The position numbers and the translations under genes were made by a program. The notes below the pieces were generated by a model. That model ran no database searches. It saw only the letters and a list, made by a program, of their open reading frames with translations, and had not been told where the DNA came from. Below, piece after piece: positions 6,708-13,376 of a stretch of DNA of 13,429 nucleotides. Origin of the DNA: Chloroflexota bacterium (GTDB lineage: Bacteria > Chloroflexota > Chloroflexia > JAMDCE01). Numbering within the stretch: the stretch's first letter is position 1; every line of letters starts with the position of its first letter. The stretch is from assembly GCA_023489135.1 (NCBI GenBank), contig JAMDCE010000065.1, forward strand, positions 1 through 13,429, in the 5' to 3' direction.

Positions 6708-7526
6708 CTACTGGGCTGGCTTGGTAGCTCTAATAAAGCAACTGGTGACGCTGCCGCTGAGTGACTCTCTCTCTTCCCAGCTCAACTCGTCCAGCATTTG
6801 ACGAACCTCCGTCAGGTCCGCATCCTCAACACGGTAAACGTAAGTAGTATCAATGGAAATACCCTCAAAACCTGCGCGAGTCAGTCTTTGGTTGTACTCG
6901 GTATCGGACATCGCTCCGGCGACGCAGCCTACCCACGATTCAACGTCCTTGCGAATTCTCTCCGGCAGCGGCCGGCGCACAACTATGTCCGAGATGGCCA
7001 GTCGACCACCAGGCTTGAGGACTCGATAGGCCTCGCCTAGCGCTTTGTCTTTGTCCGCAGAAAGGTTCACCACGCAGTTGCTGATGATCACGTCAACCGT
7101 TCCCTCTGGCAACGGGATGTTCTCCAGCTCTCCTTTAAGGAACTCGACGTTGGTAACTCCAAGCTTACGACGATTCTCTTCGGCCAGACTCAACATCTCC
7201 TCGGTCATATCCAGCCCGTAGACTCGGCCCTGTGGACCAACTCGCCGGGCCGCCAGGAACACGTCGATCCCTCCTCCACTCCCAAGATCCAGCACAATCT
7301 CACCCTCCTGCAGACCGCCCAGCGCGGTGGGGTTACCGCAGCCAAGCGAGGCGCAGGATACAGTCTCGGGAAGGCCTGCCAACTCGTCGGCGGAATAGCC
7401 TATCTCCTCGGCCCTGGTGACAATGGCGCTATCAGTGCAGCAGCTTGATCCCCCTGTTTTTGCCTCTGTCGCCGCTTTGCCGTAGGTCTTGCGTACGGCT
7501 TGCTTGATCTCCTCGTCGGTCTTCAC
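6708..7526 (-). CDS. arsM: Arsenite S-adenosylmethionine methyltransferase (ArsM)
   Basis: A class I SAM-dependent methyltransferase with the SAM-binding motif VLDLGSGGGID and the ArsM signature cysteines. The frame is open to a TTG at 7553, and numbering here is from that TTG: C38-C39 near the N-terminus, C67 and C72 (SLGCGNP), C160 (NCVVNL), C210 (WVGCVAG). The last three correspond to the As(III)-binding cysteines of characterised ArsM enzymes. It methylates arsenite in steps to mono-, di- and trimethyl arsenicals, in the cytoplasm, using reductants such as thiols. I prefer the GTG at 7526 because AGGAG lies 9 nt upstream; GTG 7532 is too close to it and TTG 7553 lacks a site. It is downstream of arsR in the same direction, with an ArsR-type operator between them, and ends at a clear terminator. 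Confidence 0.92.
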   Translation of the reverse strand: MKTDEEIKQAVRKTYGKAATEAKTGGSSCCTDSAIVTRAEEIGYSADELAGLPETVSCASLGCGNPTALGGLQEGEIVLDLGSGGGIDVFLAARRVGPQGRVYGLDMTEEMLSLAEENRRKLGVTNVEFLKGELENIPLPEGTVDVIISNCVVNLSADKDKALGEAYRVLKPGGRLAISDIVVRRPLPERIRKDVESWVGCVAGAMSDTEYNQRLTRAGFEGISIDTTYVYRVEDADLTEVRQMLDELSWEERESLSGSVTSCFIRATKPAQ

Positions 7527-7567
7527 TTTCACCTTCTCCTTTCTTTTGTGCAAATTTTAGGCAGGAG

Positions 7568-7690
7568 TGGGAGCCTATTCACGGTAGATTCCTCCCGCCT
7601 TGTCTCCCGCTGGATGAAAACCCGCCTTGCCACCCCTATAGCTAACCTGTCTAGCTCGAGAACCCCACCAAACCCAATGGCGGGCTCCCA
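7568..7690 (-). promoter_or_regulatory. Structured leader upstream of arsM (possible attenuator)
   Basis: The roughly 200-nt leader between the operator and arsM can fold by a perfect 8-bp long-range stem (TGGGAGCC 7568-7575 with GGCTCCCA 7683-7690), with an internal AGCTA/TAGCT hairpin (7640-7656) and a repeated CAAGGCGGG on the minus strand. No known riboswitch class was recognised. The pairing is seen; a regulatory role is inferred. Confidence 0.3.
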
Positions 7691-7729
7691 GTCACCCACC
7701 AATCACAGATGAAGTCCCACCGCCTACAA

Positions 7730-7751
7730 TATATCGACCTTTATCGATTTA
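7730..7751. promoter_or_regulatory. ArsR-type operator upstream of arsM
   Basis: An imperfect palindrome of two 8-nt arms, TATATCGA (7730-7737) and TCGATTTA (7744-7751), separated by 6 nt; the arms are complementary at 7 of 8 positions. It has the same layout as the site upstream of arsR (8175-8196). A possible minus-strand -10, TATATT (7733-7728), overlaps it, but no good -35 is seen, so arsM may be transcribed both from here and by readthrough from arsR. Confidence 0.6.
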
Positions 7752-7769
7752 TTGGGCCAAAAAAAGGGT

Positions 7770-8138
7770 TCATAACAGGTCGTTTAGACGAGCGCTGAGC
7801 CAGGCGATGGTTTCCCGGTCAAGATGGTAGTACACCCAGAGCCCTCTCTTCTCGTAACCTACCAAACCGGCTTCCCGAAGAATCTTCAGATGATGGGAGA
7901 TGGTTGGTTGACCCAAGTCAAAACTGGCCACGATCTCGCAGACGCAAACTTCTCGCTCCTGCTGCTGGAGAAGACCCAAAATCCTAACGCGAGTCTCATC
8001 CCCTAAGGCCCGGCAAATCGTGACGAAGCGCTCGAAGTCCTCTCCCTCCATCGTTGGAACAAAGGCTAGTGCGCAGCACGACATTCGGGTCGTTCTGATC
8101 TTGCTGGGACTCTCGCTGTCCTCATGTGACTCTTGCAC
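7770..8138 (-). CDS. arsR: ArsR/SmtB-family arsenic-responsive repressor
   Basis: A 122-aa winged-helix regulator. The metal box EVCVCEI (C65, C67) matches the ELCVCDL As(III) site of ArsR proteins, and the recognition helix is LGQPTISHHLKILREAGLV. The beta-wing is KRGLWVYYHL. It would bind DNA as a dimer and release it on As(III) or Sb(III). The third cysteine of the E. coli-type site is replaced by valine, but an N-terminal CC pair (C21-C22) is present, as in the CgArsR-type sensor, so the ligand set may differ. The start is GTG 8138, only about 20 nt from the predicted transcription start, with a weak GGAAGGG site. Operators flank it at 8175-8196 and 7730-7751. It is followed by arsM. Confidence 0.92.
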   Translation of the reverse strand: MQESHEDSESPSKIRTTRMSCCALAFVPTMEGEDFERFVTICRALGDETRVRILGLLQQQEREVCVCEIVASFDLGQPTISHHLKILREAGLVGYEKRGLWVYYHLDRETIAWLSARLNDLL

Positions 8139-8163
8139 GGCCTGCTTCTACCCTTCCGCCAAC

Positions 8164-8192
8164 AGCATAGCATATATATCGATGCATGTCAA
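8164..8192 (-). promoter_or_regulatory. arsR promoter
   Basis: On the minus strand a perfect -35 TTGACA (8192-8187), a 17-nt spacer and a -10 TATGCT (8169-8164). Transcription would begin near 8157. The ArsR-type operator lies on top of the -35 and spacer, which fits autorepression by blocking polymerase. Confidence 0.8.
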
Positions 8193-8196
8193 TATA
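8175..8196. promoter_or_regulatory. ArsR-type operator in the arsR promoter
   Basis: TATATCGA (8175-8182) and TCAATATA (8189-8196) form an imperfect palindrome with a 6-nt centre; arms are complementary at 7 of 8 positions. The AT-rich 22-bp form is typical of ArsR/SmtB operators. It covers the -35 of arsR, and it is about 85 nt upstream of the divergent 8281 promoter. Confidence 0.75.
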
Positions 8197-8280
8197 TTTG
8201 ACCGCCGTTTTCTGCCTCCAGAGAAATCCACCGGCGCACCGGAGCCTCCCTCGTGGACGAAGATCCTGGCTATGAGACGA

Positions 8281-8310
8281 TTGGTCCGCCTGCCTCGCTC
8301 GTGTTATAAT
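8281..8310 (+). promoter_or_regulatory. Promoter of the DUF3786 gene
   Basis: TTGGTC (8281-8286), an 18-nt spacer and a perfect TATAAT (8305-8310). The start of transcription would be near 8317, leaving only 13 to 25 nt before the candidate start codons. Confidence 0.6.
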
Positions 8311-8329
8311 CAAGTGCGACTAATTCATT

Positions 8330-9004
8330 GTGGGTAAGAAGATGGTCATGGAGATGGACCAGCGAGACGAAGCCTTTCGCCAATTCATTGAAAACGGTAG
8401 AGAAGAACTCCGCACCAGAGACCCTCGCCAACTGGCGCTGAGGACGGGTGTCGAGTACAACGAAGGGGAAAGCTACTTCTGGCTTCAAATCTTCGGAACA
8501 GACTACGCCGTGAGCTTTCCCGAGTTGATCGCCCGGGAAGCGGCGACAGATCACCACGTTGGCTCCGACTGGGTGCAGGGTCTAGTGGTCCACTACTTCC
8601 GCACCGCCGATGGGACGCCTCTGACCGGTAAATGGATCGCCTTCCGAGAATTGCCCGGTGGGCGGAACTACTCGCAGGCATTCCAGGGTTACACTGGTAA
8701 CAAATTGGTCAGGGCCCTCCAGAACGACGTAGAAAGCTTCCGCTTTTCCGCCCTTAAGTTCAGGGGGAAAACGGAGAGTATGGGCGATGCGGCCTTTTCC
8801 TTCCAGCTTCTCCCTCGAGTTTCCCTGGCGGTGGTCTACTGGCTGGGCGATGACGAGTTTCCGCCAACATCGAACTTTCTCTTCGACTCCTCGGCTTCCC
8901 ATTACCTCCCCACAGATGGGCTGGCCGTCCTCGGTGGTCGCCTCTGCAATCTTCTCCTCAGAGGAGCCAGCAAGGAACTGGAAAGTTCCGGTCCAGACCA
9001 CTAA
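8330..9004 (+). CDS. DUF3786 domain-containing protein
   Basis: A soluble 224-aa protein matching, from memory, the DUF3786 family. Features are a tG-x-Y-x2-GESYFWLQIFGTDYAVSFP segment (about 40-64), a central WVQGLVVHYFRTADGTPLTGKW stretch ending in IAFRELPGGRNY (102-114), then YWLGDDEFPPT (170-180) and LFDSSASHYLPTDGL (184-198). The family is found mainly in anaerobes and has no proven function; the conserved acidic, histidine and tryptophan pattern hints at a cofactor- or metal-handling role, which is only inference. The start is uncertain: GTG 8330 and ATGs at 8342, 8348 and 8354 are in frame, and none has a good ribosome binding site. It has its own promoter and is divergent from arsR, but no operator overlaps that promoter, so arsenic control is not implied. 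Confidence 0.85.
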   Translation: MGKKMVMEMDQRDEAFRQFIENGREELRTRDPRQLALRTGVEYNEGESYFWLQIFGTDYAVSFPELIAREAATDHHVGSDWVQGLVVHYFRTADGTPLTGKWIAFRELPGGRNYSQAFQGYTGNKLVRALQNDVESFRFSALKFRGKTESMGDAAFSFQLLPRVSLAVVYWLGDDEFPPTSNFLFDSSASHYLPTDGLAVLGGRLCNLLLRGASKELESSGPDH

Positions 9005-9109
9005 TCCGACTGAGAGGTGCTCTTGCGGGAAGCGATATCCTAGGCTCCACCTCCATCCCCAGACCTCGATCTCGTCCACTCTCTGGATTCTCTAGGCAAA
9101 CTTCCCATT

Positions 9110-9138
9110 TTTACATTTAGGCGGCTTTTTGATACAAT
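9110..9138 (+). promoter_or_regulatory. Promoter of the DUF1385-argH-argA operon
   Basis: TTTACA (9110-9115), a 17-nt spacer and TACAAT (9133-9138). Transcription would start near 9145, immediately before the AGGAGG site of the first gene, so the leader is very short and there is no room for a classical arginine attenuator. Confidence 0.65.
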
Positions 9139-9163
9139 ACGCTCCTATCCTAGGAGGAACAGC

Positions 9164-10138
9164 ATGGGCAAGTTTCACTATGGCGGCCAGGCCGTTATGG
9201 AAGGCGTAATGATCCGGGGTCAGAAAGAGGCCGCTGTAGCTGTTCGAGCGCCGGACGGCAGCATTGTTCTGCACGGCGAAGAGTTGAAGTCGGCCATCTA
9301 CACCAGTAAGATCACCAAACTCCCCTTTATCCGCGGCCTGGCCATGCTCTGGGATATGCTGGGGCTGGGGATGCGTTCCATGATCTTCTCGGCCAACGTA
9401 GGCCTTATGGACGAGAAGACTGACGATGGAAAGGAAGTCAAGCTGGAAGGCCCCTTCGTCTGGATAACCGTCGCGCTAAGCCTTCTTTTTGGTATAGCCC
9501 TTTTCTTCGTGGCCCCACTGGTAATAATCGGCATAGCTGACCGCTACATTAGCTCCTCCGTGCTGAGCAACTTTGTCGAAGGCATGATTCGCCTCACCTT
9601 CCTCACGGCCTACCTGGGTGGAATCGGGTTCTTGCCAGGCATCGGACGTGTCTTCGCTTTCCACGGCGCGGAACACAAGACCATCCACGCCTACGAGGCT
9701 GGAGTGCCTCTTGAGCCCGAGGCCGTCAGGGATTACGGCACCGCGCACCCTCGGTGCGGGACAGGCTTTCTTCTGGTGGTGGTCATGGTTTCGATCCTTG
9801 TGTTCGCCCTTTTCGGCCGCCCCCCGATGATCATCCGGGTTATTTCTCGGATCCTGCTGGTTCCCGTCATCGCGGCGGTTTCCTACGAGTTCATCAAGTT
9901 GACAGCGGCCCATTACGGCAACCGCCTCGTCAGGATAATAACTGCTCCCACTATGGCCCTTCAGGCCCTAACCACCAGGAAACCGGACGATTCAATGTTG
10001 GAGGTAGCAATCGCCGCTCTAAAGAAGGCTCTGGCCGCGGATGGTCTGCTTGAACCAGCCGAGAAATGGGAAGATGATAAGGGACCTGTCGTCACCCCGG
10101 CGGAGGTGGCTGGAATCCCTGTTCTCAAGATGAGGTAG
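9164..10138 (+). CDS. DUF1385 family integral membrane protein (YqhQ-like)
   Basis: A 324-aa protein with the two family hallmarks, GGQAVMEGVMIRG (7-19) and FHGAEHKTIHAYE (166-178). Membrane segments lie at about 97-125, 140-162, 200-217 and 222-245, with a C-terminal cytoplasmic helix (about 275-292). The family (DUF1385, B. subtilis YqhQ) is widespread in Firmicutes, Chloroflexota and Thermus relatives, and is of unproven function; older annotations call it a predicted metal-dependent enzyme because of the conserved His/Glu motif. The ATG at 9164 has an ideal AGGAGG (9152-9157) 6 nt upstream. The stop is 3 nt from the TTG start of argH, and the argH ribosome binding site sits across this stop, so the two are co-transcribed and likely coupled. 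Confidence 0.9.
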   Translation: MGKFHYGGQAVMEGVMIRGQKEAAVAVRAPDGSIVLHGEELKSAIYTSKITKLPFIRGLAMLWDMLGLGMRSMIFSANVGLMDEKTDDGKEVKLEGPFVWITVALSLLFGIALFFVAPLVIIGIADRYISSSVLSNFVEGMIRLTFLTAYLGGIGFLPGIGRVFAFHGAEHKTIHAYEAGVPLEPEAVRDYGTAHPRCGTGFLLVVVMVSILVFALFGRPPMIIRVISRILLVPVIAAVSYEFIKLTAAHYGNRLVRIITAPTMALQALTTRKPDDSMLEVAIAALKKALAADGLLEPAEKWEDDKGPVVTPAEVAGIPVLKMR

Positions 10139-10141
10139 GAT

Positions 10142-11587
10142 TTGGACGCGAAGCCGGCCAAGCTCTGGGCTGGTCGTTTTGAAAAGAATACGGACAGTTT
10201 AGTCGAGGCGTTCAACGCCTCGCTTCCTTTCGACCGCCGTCTTTTCAGGGAAGATATCGCTGGTAGCATCGCCCACGTCAAGATGCTGGCCCGGCAGGGC
10301 ATTGTCGCCGGTGACGAAGCGGAGTGTATCGTGGTCGCTCTGCGGGGAATTCTCGACGAAATACAGCGCGGTGACTTTGAACTGAACCTTAGTCTGGAAG
10401 ATATCCACACCGCCATAGAGGCTCGCTTGCGAGAAAAGGTCGGGCCGGTTGCCGGCAAGTTGCACACGGCGCGTAGCCGCAACGATCAGGTCGCCCTGGA
10501 CGTCCGCCTCTTCGCTAAACGAGCGACCCTGGACGTGGTGGGGGGGTTGCTGGCTCTCCAACGGGCCCTGATTGAACTGGCGCAGAATCACTCCCTGGCG
10601 GTTATGCCCGGCTACACCCATTTGCAGCGGGCTCAGCCTGTGCTATTTGCTCACCACCTGCTGGCGTATTACCAGATGTTCCAACGGGACGTGGAGCGCT
10701 GCAGGGACGCGTTTGTCCGGGTTGACGTCCTACCACTTGGATCGGGTGCCCTGGCTGGTGTCACCTACCCCATAGACCGCGAGTTCGTGGCCCGGCAACT
10801 GGGCTTTGCTAGAATCAGCGAAAACAGCCTCGATGCGGTTAGCGATCGCGATTTCGTGGTCGAGCTACTGAGCAACGTTAGCCTGGCCATGCTGCATCTT
10901 TCCCGATTCTCGGAAGAGATCGTCTTCTGGTCGTCGGAGGAGTTCGGCTTCATAGAGCTCGACGATTCCTACGCCACGGGAAGCAGCATTATGCCGCAGA
11001 AGAAGAACCCGGACGTAGCCGAGTTGACCAGGGGCAAAACCGGCCGGGTCTACGGCCACCTGGTGGGACTGCTCACCCTCCTGAAGGGGTTGCCACTGGC
11101 CTATAACAAAGACCTGCAGGAAGACAAGGAGGCTCTATTCGACGCGGTAGATACGGTCCTGCTATGTCTGGCCGTCTTTGCGCCGATGCTCTCCACCGCA
11201 AGAATCAAGGAAGAGCGAATGCGAACGGCGGCAGGGCAAAACTTCACTCTGGCGACGGACGTGGCCGACTACCTCGCCAAGCGTGGCTTGCCGTTTCGAG
11301 AGGCGCACGAGATAGTGGGTCGGATTGTGCGCCACTGTATTGGTAGCGGCAAGGCTCTCAAAGGTTTGACGGTGGATGAGTACCAGGCGTTCTCACCTTT
11401 GTTCGCTGAGGATATCCTGAATCTGAGCGTGGATACCGCTGTGAGCGCTAGAAATGTCCCTGGTGGTACTTCCCCCGACCAGGTGAGCGAGGCCCTGGGC
11501 AGAGCAAGGCAAGTCTTGGAACGTTCCTACACCTGGTTAACAGAGATGCGCCAAACATTGCCGCTGGAATTGAGTGAAGCTCTATGA
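10142..11587 (+). CDS. argH: Argininosuccinate lyase
   Basis: A 481-aa member of the fumarase/aspartase superfamily. All three conserved regions are intact: HTARSRNDQ (108-116), GYTHLQRAQP (157-166) with the catalytic histidine H160, and the signature GSSIMPQKKNP (280-290) with the catalytic serine S281/S282. It cleaves argininosuccinate to arginine and fumarate, the last step of arginine synthesis, as a cytoplasmic homotetramer. Length and N-terminus (KLWAGRF) are standard for the family. It starts at TTG 10142, with GAGG (10132-10135) 6 nt upstream. Its stop overlaps the next ATG (ATGA), so it is translationally coupled to an ArgA-type acetyltransferase. No argG, argJ or argB is present in the window, so the rest of the pathway lies elsewhere. 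Confidence 0.97.
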   Translation: MDAKPAKLWAGRFEKNTDSLVEAFNASLPFDRRLFREDIAGSIAHVKMLARQGIVAGDEAECIVVALRGILDEIQRGDFELNLSLEDIHTAIEARLREKVGPVAGKLHTARSRNDQVALDVRLFAKRATLDVVGGLLALQRALIELAQNHSLAVMPGYTHLQRAQPVLFAHHLLAYYQMFQRDVERCRDAFVRVDVLPLGSGALAGVTYPIDREFVARQLGFARISENSLDAVSDRDFVVELLSNVSLAMLHLSRFSEEIVFWSSEEFGFIELDDSYATGSSIMPQKKNPDVAELTRGKTGRVYGHLVGLLTLLKGLPLAYNKDLQEDKEALFDAVDTVLLCLAVFAPMLSTARIKEERMRTAAGQNFTLATDVADYLAKRGLPFREAHEIVGRIVRHCIGSGKALKGLTVDEYQAFSPLFAEDILNLSVDTAVSARNVPGGTSPDQVSEALGRARQVLERSYTWLTEMRQTLPLELSEAL

Positions 11588-12465
11588 AATTGACTTATAA
11601 GAGAGTGAAAACTGAGGCTGAGCTGACCGGGGCCTTCGAGGTGCGGCGAGCCGTCTTCATCGAAGAACAGAAAGTACCTCAGGAACTGGAGTACGACGAG
11701 TGGGATCAGCAGGGAATTCACGCGATCGCCCTGGCTGGCGAGGAGGTAGTTGGCACGGGTCGTCTTTTTGACCTGGATGGCGAAGGTCGCATCGGGCGAC
11801 TCGCCGTGCTACCGGAGTGGCGAGGACAGGGGGTCGGCCGGGAGCTTATGCGCTTCCTGCTGAAGCTGGCCAGGGAGCAAGGCCTGCACAACATCGTTCT
11901 GAGTGCGCAGACCTACGCCCTGGATTTCTACCGAAAGCTGGGATTCATTCCTGTCGGGGATACTTTTAGCGATGCAAATATCGAGCACCAGATGATGCTC
12001 AAACCCTACACTCAGTTGCGAAAGGCCAAGCTAAGCGACGTGAGTGCCATCCACCGGTTGCTCACCCACTACGCCAAGAGCAAAGGAGCCCTGCTGCCAC
12101 GCTCCCTCTCCGAGCTTTGCGAGCACGTCCGAGACTTCGTCGTCGTAGAGGAAGGTGGCCAGATGGTTGGCTGTTGCGCCCTTCACGTAATCTGGGATGA
12201 TCTGGCCGAGGTCCGTTCCCTCGCGGTGCAAGAAACGGTTAGGGGTAGGGGATGGGGCCGGCACCTCGTGGATGCGTGCCTCGATGAGGCCAGGGAAATG
12301 GGGGTCCCGAGGGTCTTTGCCCTGACCTACATTCCCCAGTATTTCGAGAAGCTAGGCTTCAAACAGGCCGAAAAGTCCAAGCTGCCCCAGAAGATCTGGG
12401 CGGAGTGTTTCCGCTGTCCCAAATTCCCCGATTGTGGTGAAGTGGCCATGGTCCGTGACCTCTAG
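11584..12465 (+). CDS. Double GNAT protein: ElaA-like acetyltransferase fused to short ArgA-type N-acetylglutamate synthase
   Basis: A 293-aa protein with two GNAT domains. Domain 1 (about 1-140) is ElaA/YjcF-like: VRRAVFIEEQKVP (20-32), E..YDEWD, acetyl-CoA loop RGQGVG (80-85) and FYRKLGF (115-121). Domain 2 (about 142-293) matches the short Rv2747-type ArgA: LPRSLSEL (171-178), DLAEVRSLAV (206-215), loop VRGRGWG (219-225), VFALTY (244-249), FEKLGF, and a terminal EC-x2-C-PKFPDC cysteine trio (C275, C278, C284). That enzyme makes N-acetylglutamate, the committed step of arginine synthesis; it lacks the kinase-like half of classical ArgA. Coupling to argH (ATGA) supports the arginine role. 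The substrate of domain 1 is unknown. Both P-loops look intact, so both may be active. Confidence 0.88.
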   Translation: MKLTYKRVKTEAELTGAFEVRRAVFIEEQKVPQELEYDEWDQQGIHAIALAGEEVVGTGRLFDLDGEGRIGRLAVLPEWRGQGVGRELMRFLLKLAREQGLHNIVLSAQTYALDFYRKLGFIPVGDTFSDANIEHQMMLKPYTQLRKAKLSDVSAIHRLLTHYAKSKGALLPRSLSELCEHVRDFVVVEEGGQMVGCCALHVIWDDLAEVRSLAVQETVRGRGWGRHLVDACLDEAREMGVPRVFALTYIPQYFEKLGFKQAEKSKLPQKIWAECFRCPKFPDCGEVAMVRDL

Positions 12466-12566
12466 CCGCTGTTCGCGCCCCACGACCGCAGTCAGGGGTC
12501 AAGGCCCGGGGGGAATCTGGGAGAATATGGGTAGGAGAAAGCCGTAACTTCGAGGGGAGCACCTCT

Positions 12567-12824
12567 TTGGAGCTAATACCTCCTTCCGCCTTACTCTCTC
12601 TGATCATCGCCAGCTCATACGCCTTCGCCCTGCAATTCCTGTGGGGGAGAAGGCTGCTCGAAATCCCGCTCTATCTGGTGGTCAGCACTACCGGATTCTT
12701 CGTCGGCACCGCGCTGGCAGGCTATTTACATTCTGGATGGCCCACGCTGGGAAGCGTGTCGATCATCGAGGGCTCCCTGGGGGCCTGGGCGCTGCTGCTC
12801 GTTGCATATCGGCTGGCGTCGTGA
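12567..12824 (+). CDS. Small integral membrane protein, 85 aa
   Basis: Three hydrophobic segments (about 7-26, 33-53, 65-82) fill most of this 85-aa protein, with charged residues WGRRLLE in the first loop. It begins at TTG 12567 with a strong GAGGGGAG (12552-12559) 7 nt upstream, which favours a real gene despite the rare start. It is about 100 nt past the ArgA-type gene and may be read through from that operon or stand alone. I do not recognise the family; no transporter or enzyme motif is present. Confidence 0.65.
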   Translation: MELIPPSALLSLIIASSYAFALQFLWGRRLLEIPLYLVVSTTGFFVGTALAGYLHSGWPTLGSVSIIEGSLGAWALLLVAYRLAS

Positions 12825-12830
12825 TAAAAT
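12802..12830 (+). promoter_or_regulatory. Possible promoter for the downstream membrane-protein genes
   Basis: TTGCAT (12802-12807), 17 nt and TAAAAT (12825-12830), just at the end of the 85-aa gene. The -35 is weak (3 of 6), the -10 good (5 of 6). A second TTGACA occurs at 12893-12898 but has only a poor -10 (TAACAC) at 16 nt. Confidence 0.35.
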
Positions 12831-12993
12831 ACCCTGGGGCTTGCACCTTTTGCTTCCGCTCGTCTCCAAAAGCCGCTCAAAGCTCCAGTCCATTGACACT
12901 CTCGGGGAGGCCAATAACACGGCAACCCTCGACCAGGCAGGCCGCTTTTTGGGCCGAATTCCAAGCGCTGACGCGCAGAAGGAGAAATAGCTG

Positions 12994-13362
12994 ATGAAGA
13001 AAGGCATAGTGGCCGCTATTCTGGTGGCCATACTTGCCATCGTCGTGGGGCTGCTGTACTGGTTGTTCACCTCATTCTCGGTAGCCACTATTCGCGACCT
13101 GGCTATCATCGCTCTGGTCGTGATGTCCGGTATCGGGGTTTTATTGGGCGTCGCTCTCACGGCTCTTTTGTTATGGCTCGTCCTGGTGCTTCGGGACAGG
13201 ATCATACCTATGCTGGAGAAGCTGACGGCCACAGCCGAGACGGTACGAGGAACCACGGCTTTCGTCAGCGAAGAACTGGTCTCGCCCTTGATAAAGGTAG
13301 CGGGTGCAGCGGCAGGAGCGCGAGGGATGGTTCAGGCCCTGCTCAAGAAACCCAGAAAGTAA
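12994..13362 (+). CDS. Small two-segment membrane protein, 122 aa
   Basis: Two long hydrophobic segments (about 5-27 and 36-66) are followed by a soluble, mostly helical tail (67-122) with alternating charged and alanine/threonine positions and a basic end (KKPRK). It resembles, in general shape, DUF948- or YtxH-like cell-envelope proteins, but I cannot assign a family. ATG 12994 has AAGGAG (12979-12984) 9 nt upstream. A gene encoding a short hydrophobic N-terminus starts 14 nt after its stop, so it is probably the first of an envelope-stress-type operon leaving the window. Confidence 0.75.
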   Translation: MKKGIVAAILVAILAIVVGLLYWLFTSFSVATIRDLAIIALVVMSGIGVLLGVALTALLLWLVLVLRDRIIPMLEKLTATAETVRGTTAFVSEELVSPLIKVAGAAAGARGMVQALLKKPRK

Positions 13363-13376
13363 TGAGGTAGGACACC

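Noticed and set aside
7232..7420. Plus-strand open frames opposite arsM and arsR
   Set aside because: Composition is that of antisense shadow; no ribosome binding site or family features.
12802..12990. 62-aa and 117-aa open frames covering 12641-12994
   Set aside because: Out of frame with the well-supported 85-aa gene, no ribosome binding site, low-complexity arginine/serine composition.
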